From assembly GCA_022574315.1 (NCBI GenBank), contig JACZSH010000095.1, positions 1 through 5,587 on the forward strand: 5,587 nucleotides of DNA, written 5' to 3'. Below, one piece after another: positions 1 to 5,354 of this stretch. This DNA comes from Chloroflexota bacterium. Its GTDB lineage: Bacteria; Chloroflexota; Dehalococcoidia; Dehalococcoidales; RBG-16-60-22. Under the pieces are notes generated by a model. The model searched no databases and was not told the DNA's origin. It was given only the letters and a program-made list of their open reading frames with translations. Position numbers and translations under genes: made by a program. How positions within the stretch are numbered: the stretch's first letter is position 1; the number at the start of each line of letters is the position of its first letter.

Positions 1-15
1 TAATTTACTCCTCAG
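1..15 (-). promoter_or_regulatory. Ribosome binding site for a further operon gene beyond the left edge
   Basis: Reading leftwards after the stop of the longer prepilin, the minus strand shows GAGGAG (positions 13 to 8) followed by TAAATTA to the edge. This is a good Shine-Dalgarno core, and a start codon beginning at or just beyond position 1 would have normal spacing. I infer that the pilus operon continues with another gene only a few bases downstream. The start codon itself is not in the window, so the call rests on the purine-rich core and on the tight spacing elsewhere in the operon. Confidence 0.45.
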
Positions 16-546
16 CTAAAGGTCGGGGCGGTGCGAAACGATATATTCCCGGGTCTCGATATTTTGCTCGAAGAGAGCGGTCAACTGTAAGGTTAACGAG
101 GGTGTAACGTAACTAACCCGGCTGGTGCGGGACGGGTCGGCCGGGTCATAGTAAATATGTTGCGCAATCAGGGTCTGCTCGCCGGCACCGTCACTGCTCC
201 AGTGGCGCCGTTTGAGCGTGCCGACGCCGTCATTCAAGCCTTCAAAATAATAGGTGACGGTATGATAGGTCGGCTCACCATTATCGTCCCATATCGTCCA
301 GCCGAGGACTAAAAAGTCAGGTAGCGTCAGATTATCGGCGGAGACGCTTAAGGCCATCCGTGCGTCACGGCTAATCCAATACCCGGCGTTCTGCACCTGG
401 CGTACCACCGTCAGATGGTCGTTGTTACGTTCGGTACCTTTTAATACCTGGAAGGTGGTCATGGCGGCGGCACTGCCGACCAGGGCGATAATGCCGAGGG
501 CAACTATCAATTCAATAAAGGTAAAGCCTTTTTCGTCCCGTTTCAT
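16..546 (-). CDS. Type IV prepilin / pseudopilin-like protein (GspJ/PilW-like), 176 aa
   Basis: This is a filament subunit or minor pseudopilin. The N-terminus is a class III signal: a short charged leader (MKRDEKG), predicted cleavage between G7 and F8, then FTFIEL with the conserved glutamate at +5 of the mature protein (E12), and a hydrophobic helix over residues 8-31. Family knowledge says such leaders are cut and N-methylated by a prepilin peptidase and that the helix packs in the filament core. The rest is a soluble domain; the stretches VTYYFEGL (97-104) and TLKRRHW (110-116) resemble the strand repeats of GspJ/PilW-like minor pseudopilins. The start is supported by AAGGTGG four bases upstream and by an ATGA overlap with the preceding gene, implying translational coupling. 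It is the last gene of the operon inside the window. Prepilin membership is secure; the J/W assignment is inference from size and order. Confidence 0.85.
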   Translation of the reverse strand: MKRDEKGFTFIELIVALGIIALVGSAAAMTTFQVLKGTERNNDHLTVVRQVQNAGYWISRDARMALSVSADNLTLPDFLVLGWTIWDDNGEPTYHTVTYYFEGLNDGVGTLKRRHWSSDGAGEQTLIAQHIYYDPADPSRTSRVSYVTPSLTLQLTALFEQNIETREYIVSHRPDL

Positions 547-944
547 CGGTCCACCTTGTAGCCTTCCAGTAATATAATACCCCGTCCGGAGCGCTGAATG
601 GTGACGGTGAGCTTCTGAATGCCGTCATCGGGAGCGTGGAGGGGCTGGGCGGCAATCGATGCCGAGTAATTAAGGTAGTCTTTGTGAGCGGGAATCGGGG
701 CGGCGGGATAAGAGGTCGCCTCATACACGTAGCCGGTATTTCTGGCCCACTCCATCTGGCTCTGGGCGAGGCTTTCGGCGGTGGTGTGTTCGTCGGCGAT
801 GAAAGTTGCCCGGGAAATGGTGGCCAGGCCACTGAGGAAAGTAACCGAGATGGCGCCCAGGATAGCGAGGGCGACCACCGTTTCCATCAGGGAAACACCC
901 GCTTCGCGGCGGGTAAACAGTTTCAGGCGGCGCATTAAGGGCAT
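543..944 (-). CDS. Type IV prepilin / pseudopilin-like protein (GspI/PilV-like), 133 aa
   Basis: This is a small prepilin. Its 16-residue positively charged leader ends in EAG; predicted cleavage is between G16 and V17. The mature end reads VSLMETVVAL, with the conserved glutamate at +5 (E21), followed by a hydrophobic helix to about residue 40. VSLMETVVALAILG is typical of GspI/PilV-type minor pseudopilins. A helical AESLAQSQMEWAR stretch (56-68) follows, as is usual in that group ahead of the globular domain. The chosen ATG has GGAG six bases upstream; an ATG three codons later (M4) is possible but would sit further from this site. The gene starts 23 bases after the platform gene stops and overlaps the next prepilin by four bases. 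I infer it helps initiate or cap the filament built by the ATPase and platform protein of the same operon; its exact place in the fibre cannot be read from sequence. Confidence 0.85.
   Translation of the reverse strand: MPLMRRLKLFTRREAGVSLMETVVALAILGAISVTFLSGLATISRATFIADEHTTAESLAQSQMEWARNTGYVYEATSYPAAPIPAHKDYLNYSASIAAQPLHAPDDGIQKLTVTIQRSGRGIILLEGYKVDR
551..557 (-). promoter_or_regulatory. Ribosome binding site of the longer prepilin, inside the upstream gene
   Basis: AAGGTGG on the minus strand lies four bases before the ATG at 546-544. It falls within the last codons of the upstream prepilin gene. Together with the ATGA stop/start overlap it fixes this start and suggests that ribosomes finishing the upstream gene reinitiate here. 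Confidence 0.6.
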
Positions 945-967
945 GGTTTTCTCCAGTACCTCAAAGT

Positions 968-2176
968 TTAGAAATCCTGTCCGTACATCGAGTACATTGC
1001 CGAGGTCAGCGAGAAGGCGATGAGGCCGATTACCAGGCCGATAATCAGGGTCATGGCCGGCTGAATGAGCGTAATGAGACGGCGGGTCTTGTCTTCGGCT
1101 TCCGCCTCGTAACTGCGGGCCACCGCCAGCAGGGTAGTGTCCAGGTTACCGGTTTCCTCGCCGACCCGGACCATCTGCACCATCATGGGCAGGAAGAGTT
1201 TATTCTTGGACATCGACCCGGAGAGTCCTTCCCCTTTGACCATGCCCTGCTGGACGTCAGCCAGCGCCTGGGAGAGTACCCGGTTGCGACTGCCACGGGC
1301 AATCAGGGAGACGATCTCGGTCAGGGGCAGACCGGCGTGGAATAAAAGGGACATGCTGCGGCAGAAGCGGGCCAGTTCGTTGAGGTGGGTCAACTGGCCG
1401 ACGAGGGGCAGCTTGAGCAGAATCTTGTCCCAGCGGTAACGGCCAGCCTGGGTCCGGAAGTAAACCGCCAGGCCACCGGTGATAGCGGCGGCGGCCAGTA
1501 AGATGTAAGCTATGTTATTTTGAATCTGGTTGGCGGTATTGATGAGCAGGCGGGTGGCCAGCGGTAATTCGACGCCGAGAGATTGATAGAGTTTGCCGAA
1601 GGAGGGCAGGACAAAGGTGACCAGCACGCCGATGACGGCCACGGTGACGAAAGCCGTAATGACCGGAAAGAGGAGGGCGTTCTTGGTCTCCTTGCTGGTG
1701 GCGAGCTCTTTTTCCATGTAATCGGCGACGTGGTTCAGCACCGTCTCGAGGTCACCGCTCTGTTCACCCACGCCGAGCAGACGACAATAAATAGGCGGGA
1801 AGACGGCCGCATGTTTGGCGAGGGCGGCGGAGAGCTGGCTGCCGCTGCGCAGGTCGGCGATGACGTCACCGAGGACGTTCTTCAGGGCGCGGTTAACCGT
1901 CTGGAGACGGAGCAGCTCCAGGGCGGCGATAATATCGATGCCGGATTCAAGCAGCATCGCCATCTGGCGGTAGAAGAGGATTATCTCGTTGGGCTTGACG
2001 CGAAAAAGACCCGCCGTCAGCTTGTCGAGGTTGAGAAAGGGGACGAAAAGCTTGAGGTTAACCGCCCGGTAACCGGCGTAGCCGAGGAGCTCCGTGGCGG
2101 CTTCTTCGCTGGCGGCGGATAGTTTGCCTTTAACAATCTGGCCGCTCTCGTTATAGGCCACATATTGATAGGTCAT
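968..2176 (-). CDS. Type II secretion / type IV pilus inner-membrane platform protein (GspF/PilC family), 402 aa
   Basis: This polytopic membrane protein couples the cytoplasmic assembly ATPase to extraction of prepilins from the membrane. It has the usual family length and the duplicated T2SSF architecture. The first copy (about 65-190) has LLESGIDIIAALELL (75-89) and VGEQSGDLETVL (136-147). The second (about 267-391) has LLFHAGLPLTEI (277-288) and VGEETGNLDTTL (338-349); the paired VGExxGxLxT motifs show the internal repeat directly. Hydrophobic segments at about 168-192, 221-240 and 370-395 give the expected three membrane helices. The N-terminal MTYQYVAYNESGQIVKGKL is the standard opening of PilC/GspF proteins. 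AGGGAG seven bases before the ATG supports the start. It lies 47 bases after the ATPase gene and 23 before the first prepilin, so co-transcription is very likely. Confidence 0.95.
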   Translation of the reverse strand: MTYQYVAYNESGQIVKGKLSAASEEAATELLGYAGYRAVNLKLFVPFLNLDKLTAGLFRVKPNEIILFYRQMAMLLESGIDIIAALELLRLQTVNRALKNVLGDVIADLRSGSQLSAALAKHAAVFPPIYCRLLGVGEQSGDLETVLNHVADYMEKELATSKETKNALLFPVITAFVTVAVIGVLVTFVLPSFGKLYQSLGVELPLATRLLINTANQIQNNIAYILLAAAAITGGLAVYFRTQAGRYRWDKILLKLPLVGQLTHLNELARFCRSMSLLFHAGLPLTEIVSLIARGSRNRVLSQALADVQQGMVKGEGLSGSMSKNKLFLPMMVQMVRVGEETGNLDTTLLAVARSYEAEAEDKTRRLITLIQPAMTLIIGLVIGLIAFSLTSAMYSMYGQDF

Positions 2177-2223
2177 TTTATTTCTCCCTGGAGTTTGCCG
2201 GGATAATGAGCCAAGACCGGCGG

Positions 2224-3744
2224 CTATTCTACGGAGTAGGCATTACGCAGGACTTCAGCCGGGGTCGTTTCATTGGCCTTCACTTTCAGCATGGCGTTTC
2301 TAAGCAAAGATATCATACCTTCTTTCACTGCCTGGCGACGCAGTTGAGCGGCGGTGCTGCCGTTCAATAACATCATCCGTAACTCGTCACTCATCCGTAG
2401 AATTTCAAAGATTCCGGTGCGTCCCTGGTAGCCAGTCTCGCCGCAGGATTTACAGCCGCTGCCGGAGAGGAAGTCGCTTCTATCCTCGCCGATTTCCCGG
2501 CTGAAGGCAATCTTCTCCACCAGGGGCACGCTGCCCAGCCGGGCGCATTCAGGACAGACCTTTCGTACCATCCGCTGGGCGACCACGCCGATAAGCGCCG
2601 CCGAAACCAGGAACGGCTCAACGCCTAAATCGAGCAGGCGGGAGACCACGCTGACGGCGTCATTGGCGTGGATGGAAGACAGGACCAGGTGGCCGGTGAG
2701 CGCCGACTGGATGGCAATCCGGGCGGTTTCCGCATCCCGTATCTCACCGATGAGTATCACGTCAGGGTCGAGCCGCAGGATGGAGCGGAGTCCGCTGGCG
2801 AAGGTAAGGCCGGAGCGGGGATTTACCTGAATCTGGTTTATGTGGTTGAACCGGTATTCTACCGGGTCTTCGATGGTGATGATATTGCGTCCGGTGAGGT
2901 CCAGGCAGTTTACGGAAGCGTAAAGGGTGGTGGTTTTGCCGGCACCGGTGGGGCCGCTGGCCAGTATCATGCCGTAAGGAACCTTGAGCATTTCCTCGTA
3001 CAGGGTCAGGCTTTCCGGGAGGAAGCCGAGTTCAGCGAGGGACATGACCGCCTTGGATTTATCGAGGAGGCGCAATACGGCCATCTCACCATAGACGGTG
3101 GCGATGGTGCCGACGCGGATATCAATCGCCGGGCGGCCGCGGGTCTTGATGGAAAACTGGCCGTCCTGGGGGCGATGACGGTCGGCGATATTCATGTTGG
3201 CCAGGACTTTGATGCGGGAGATGAGGGGGATGGCCGTCATCAGGGGCAGGGTGAGCATATCGTGCAGAGTGCCGTCGACACGGCAGCGTACCAGCAGCGT
3301 ATCTTCCCGGGGCTGGAGGTGGATATCCGAGGCCCGGGCCTTGACTGCCTCGTCGATGATAAGGGTGAGGGCGCGGACGACGGGGGCGTCCGTAACCGTG
3401 TCCAGCCTGGCCGGCGCTCCAGAGGTATCTTCGGGTACGGTAATACTGGAGAGCTGCTTTTCTATCTCGTCGTAGGACTGATAGTTGAAATCGATTGCCT
3501 CCTCTATTTCCCGGGCGGTAGCCGGTTCCGGTTCGATACGCATCTGGCTGCGGGAGGCGAGGGCTTCCAGGGCCAGGATGTCAGCCGGGTTGGCCATGGC
3601 TACGTGGAGGGCGTTATCGTCCAGCTCAATGGGTATGGCGGTGAATTTCCGCGCCATTGACTCCGGAATGAGCTGCAGCGCTTCCGGGTGTATCAGGTGT
3701 TTGCGCAATTTAGGCCGAGATTCTTCCAAGGATGGATCTGACAT
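2224..3744 (-). CDS. Type II secretion / type IV pilus assembly ATPase (GspE/PilB family), 506 aa
   Basis: This is the cytoplasmic hexameric motor for pilin polymerisation. In order: a GspE/MshE N-terminal domain (about 12-95, with PESMARKFTAIPIE and LHVAMANPADILALEAL); a linker; the N2 domain from about 115 (ASDIHLQPRE, 138-147; RVDGTL); Walker A GPTGAGKTT (264-272, K270); Asp box ITIEDPVEY (289-297); Walker B LRLDPDVILIGEIRD (323-337); His box GHLVLSSIHAND (351-362). Two CxxC pairs, C397/C400 and C431/C434, form the zinc motif seen in GspE and PilB assembly ATPases and normally absent from PilT retraction ATPases. All catalytic boxes are intact. An in-frame stop at 3753-3751 lies just upstream of the first ATG, and AAAGGAGT precedes it, so the start is well fixed. 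It is the promoter-proximal gene of the operon. Neither GspE nor PilB can be chosen firmly because no secretin or retraction ATPase is visible. Confidence 0.96.
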   Translation of the reverse strand: MSDPSLEESRPKLRKHLIHPEALQLIPESMARKFTAIPIELDDNALHVAMANPADILALEALASRSQMRIEPEPATAREIEEAIDFNYQSYDEIEKQLSSITVPEDTSGAPARLDTVTDAPVVRALTLIIDEAVKARASDIHLQPREDTLLVRCRVDGTLHDMLTLPLMTAIPLISRIKVLANMNIADRHRPQDGQFSIKTRGRPAIDIRVGTIATVYGEMAVLRLLDKSKAVMSLAELGFLPESLTLYEEMLKVPYGMILASGPTGAGKTTTLYASVNCLDLTGRNIITIEDPVEYRFNHINQIQVNPRSGLTFASGLRSILRLDPDVILIGEIRDAETARIAIQSALTGHLVLSSIHANDAVSVVSRLLDLGVEPFLVSAALIGVVAQRMVRKVCPECARLGSVPLVEKIAFSREIGEDRSDFLSGSGCKSCGETGYQGRTGIFEILRMSDELRMMLLNGSTAAQLRRQAVKEGMISLLRNAMLKVKANETTPAEVLRNAYSVE

Positions 3745-3754
3745 TTTTCGTCAT

Positions 3755-3762
3755 ACTCCTTT
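3755..3762 (-). promoter_or_regulatory. Ribosome binding site of the assembly ATPase
   Basis: AAAGGAGT on the minus strand ends ten bases before the ATG at 3744-3742. An out-of-frame ATG at 3754-3752 directly abuts this site and would be too close for efficient initiation, so the ATG at 3744 is preferred. The in-frame TGA at 3753-3751 excludes any longer form. Confidence 0.6.
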
Positions 3763-3789
3763 AGTACACGGGACATTTTCCCCATCAAT

Positions 3790-3818
3790 ATCATAAGCGC
3801 CGGCGCGCTGGCTGACAA
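3790..3818 (-). promoter_or_regulatory. Sigma70-type promoter for the pilus operon
   Basis: On the minus strand, TTGTCA (3818-3813) is followed by exactly 17 bases and then TATGAT (3795-3790). Each hexamer matches the housekeeping consensus at five of six positions and the spacer is the optimum length. Transcription would start near 3783, giving a leader of about 40 bases ahead of the ATPase start. This is the best promoter visible in the window and serves the four-gene pilus operon. Confidence 0.65.
3797..3806. repeat. Perfect 10-bp palindrome in the promoter spacer
   Basis: GCGCCGGCGC is a perfect palindrome lying wholly between the -35 and -10 hexamers of the leftward promoter. A dimeric regulator bound here would block RNA polymerase, so it could be an operator. 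It consists only of G and C in a GC-rich genome and has no spacer, so chance or a methyltransferase site is also plausible. No regulator gene is next to it in the window. Confidence 0.3.
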
Positions 3819-3868
3819 TAGCCCTTTGGTCATAGGTAATATGGGTATAACCGGGCAGACCGAAAGCG

Positions 3869-3898
3869 TTGACAACCGGGGGACGGGAGTTTTAACAT
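3869..3898 (+). promoter_or_regulatory. Candidate sigma70-type promoter for the amidohydrolase
   Basis: A perfect -35 hexamer TTGACA (3869-3874) is followed, after 18 bases, by TAACAT (3893-3898), which matches the -10 consensus at four of six positions within an A/T-rich patch (TTTAACATAAA). Transcription would begin near 3905 and leave a leader of about 54 bases. The -35 is strong and the -10 weaker, so some activation may be needed. It is divergent from the pilus operon promoter, with about 50 bases between the two -35 elements. Confidence 0.5.
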
Positions 3899-3946
3899 AA
3901 ACCAGCTAAACTTCCCCGGTAAGAGGAAGCGGCCGGTTCCGAGGAA

Positions 3947-3955
3947 AAAGGAGGT
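3947..3955 (+). promoter_or_regulatory. Near-ideal ribosome binding site of the amidohydrolase
   Basis: AAAGGAGGT is a full-length match to the anti-Shine-Dalgarno sequence, three bases before the ATG at 3959. The spacing is slightly short but the match is so extensive that efficient translation is expected. It decides the start in favour of this ATG. Confidence 0.75.
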
Positions 3956-3958
3956 ATC

Positions 3959-5323
3959 ATGAGCCAGGTTAACGAACGGATAAGAACAGAAGTAGAGAGT
4001 ATCTCTCTGGTGGATACCCACGAACACATCATGCCCGAGGCGGAACGCAACGAGTATGCGGTGGATTTCGGGTACCTTTTCGCTCATTACAACTCGAGTG
4101 ATTTGGTCTCGGCGGGGATGCCGCCGCGCCTGATGGAGGCGGTACGCCTGCCGATGCATTACTACCGCCTGAGGCACATCAAACGTCTGAACCTGCACCG
4201 GTCTATCCCGGAGCCGGAACGGGAGGACATGAGCCTTGAAGAGAGATGGCAAGCCCTGGAGCCGTACTGGGAAGCGATACGAAACACGGCCTATGCCAAA
4301 CAGACACTGATTGTTATCCGGGACCTGTTCGGCGACAAGTGCCCGGCGTGCAGGCCCGGCGTCGAAGACCTGAACCGGGGGACATATCTCCAGGTTTCGA
4401 AAGCGATTGCCGATTCGAGACGTCCCGGCTGGTACCGCTACGTAATGAAAGAAAAGGCGAATATCGCCGTGGCGGTTATCGATGCGCAGCTGACCGATGT
4501 CGACCGGGAGATATTCGCCCCGGTGATGCGCCTGGACCACTTCATCGGCGTGCGGTCAAGGGCAGACCTGGGTTTTCTGGAAAGTGAGGCGGGGACGGTG
4601 ATACATTCCCTGGATGACCTGGTGCGGGCGATGCGGACGGTGCTGGAGAAATACGTGGCGGGCGGGGTGGTGGGCATCAAGAGCGGGCTGGCCTACGAGC
4701 GTACTCTGCAGTACGATAAAGTGACCCGGAGCGAAGCGGAGACGGTGTTCAACCGGATAGCGGGCCATCTGGGGGAGGGGCCGTCATGGCGGGAGGCGAA
4801 GCCGCTGCAGGACTACATGATGCACCAGATAATACGGGCAACCATCGAGGCGGGGCTGCCGATGCAGATACATACCGGTTTGCAGGAAGGGAACGAGAAC
4901 ATAATCACCAACGCCAACCCGACACTCCTGGTGAACCTTTTCGTGGAGTACCGCGAGGCAAAGTTCGACCTGTTCCACGGGGGATACCCGTACATTCACG
5001 AGTGGGCGACGCTGGCCAAGAACTTCGCCAACGTCTATGCGGATATGGCCTGGGTACATATCATCTCGCCGTCGATAGGCCGGAGCCTGCTGCACGAGCT
5101 AATCGAGACCGTGCCGGGCAACAAGATAATGGCTTTCGGGGGAGATGCGATCACCGTGGAGATGGCCTACGGGCACGCCCGGATGGCGCGGGAAGTGGTG
5201 GCGAGGGTCCTTGCCGAGAAAGTGGACGAGGGCTACCTGGCCGAGGATGAGGCTATCCGCCTGGCCGGGAAGATGCTGAGAGATAACCCGGCAGCCCTTT
5301 TCAGGCTGCCGGTATCGTCTTGA
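3959..5323 (+). CDS. Amidohydrolase-superfamily metal-dependent enzyme, uronate isomerase-like / Amidohydro_2 type, 454 aa
   Basis: This is probably a soluble TIM-barrel metalloenzyme. A full set of superfamily metal ligands can be placed: HxH after the first strand (VDTHEHI; H21, H23), a candidate bridging lysine in VVGIKSG (K241), a histidine in MQIHTG (H305), a second in FDLFHGG (H340), and the last-strand aspartate in MAFGGDA (D396). No signal peptide or membrane segment is seen. The length and the VDTHEH opening recall uronate isomerases and related Amidohydro_2 proteins, but the lysine position favours a hydrolase or decarboxylase over a sugar isomerase; this is inference. An odd CPAC element (C128, C131) interrupts the loop between RDLFG and VEDLN. 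It is the only gene of its unit inside the window, divergent from the pilus operon and convergent with a beta-hydroxyacid dehydrogenase. That neighbour hints at small hydroxy-acid or sugar-acid metabolism, but the link is weak. The substrate is unknown. Confidence 0.85.
   Translation: MSQVNERIRTEVESISLVDTHEHIMPEAERNEYAVDFGYLFAHYNSSDLVSAGMPPRLMEAVRLPMHYYRLRHIKRLNLHRSIPEPEREDMSLEERWQALEPYWEAIRNTAYAKQTLIVIRDLFGDKCPACRPGVEDLNRGTYLQVSKAIADSRRPGWYRYVMKEKANIAVAVIDAQLTDVDREIFAPVMRLDHFIGVRSRADLGFLESEAGTVIHSLDDLVRAMRTVLEKYVAGGVVGIKSGLAYERTLQYDKVTRSEAETVFNRIAGHLGEGPSWREAKPLQDYMMHQIIRATIEAGLPMQIHTGLQEGNENIITNANPTLLVNLFVEYREAKFDLFHGGYPYIHEWATLAKNFANVYADMAWVHIISPSIGRSLLHELIETVPGNKIMAFGGDAITVEMAYGHARMAREVVARVLAEKVDEGYLAEDEAIRLAGKMLRDNPAALFRLPVSS
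5288..5312. terminator. Stem-loop at the end of the amidohydrolase gene, possible bidirectional terminator
   Basis: CCGGCAGCC (5288-5296) and GGCTGCCGG (5304-5312) form a perfect 9-bp GC-rich stem with a seven-base CTTTTCA loop. It lies inside the last codons of the amidohydrolase, eight bases before its stop, and between two convergent genes. Neither strand has a clear T-run after the stem, so it is not a classical intrinsic terminator. It may still slow polymerase from both sides or protect 3' ends. No other terminator candidate is visible in the 31 bases between the two stop codons. Confidence 0.4.
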
Positions 5324-5354
5324 ACCAGTTCGCTTGCCGGAGCCGGATTGAGGG

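Noticed and set aside
2668..3660. A 330-codon open frame on the plus strand, antisense to the ATPase gene
   Set aside because: It is fully antisense to an intact, highly conserved ATPase. Its translation is glycine- and aspartate-rich with no recognisable domain, as expected from the reverse complement of GC-biased codons.
3710..3754. A 14-codon minus-strand open frame starting at the ATG that abuts the ATPase ribosome site, like an upstream leader peptide
   Set aside because: The AAAGGAGT core touches the ATG with no spacer, which is too close for initiation, and the peptide has no regulatory codon run.
3693..3875. A 60-codon minus-strand open frame spanning the pilus operon promoter and the ATPase start
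   Set aside because: It would cover the -35, -10 and leader of the best promoter in the window, has no clear ribosome site, and its product resembles nothing I recognise.
3911..3940. Small hairpins in the amidohydrolase leader (CTTCC with GGAAG, or GGAA with TTCC), considered as an attenuator or riboswitch
   Set aside because: The stems are only four or five base pairs, mutually exclusive and with imperfect extension; no known riboswitch pattern is recognisable and the leader is too short for one.
3830..4540. A 236-codon open frame on the minus strand across the divergent promoter region and the start of the amidohydrolase
   Set aside because: It overlaps the conserved metal-binding N-terminus of the amidohydrolase and both promoter areas, and its translation shows no domain-like pattern.
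4786..5250. A 154-codon plus-strand open frame inside the amidohydrolase
   Set aside because: It is an alternate frame of the intact enzyme covering its catalytic H305, H340 and D396; low-complexity arginine- and glycine-rich translation without a domain.
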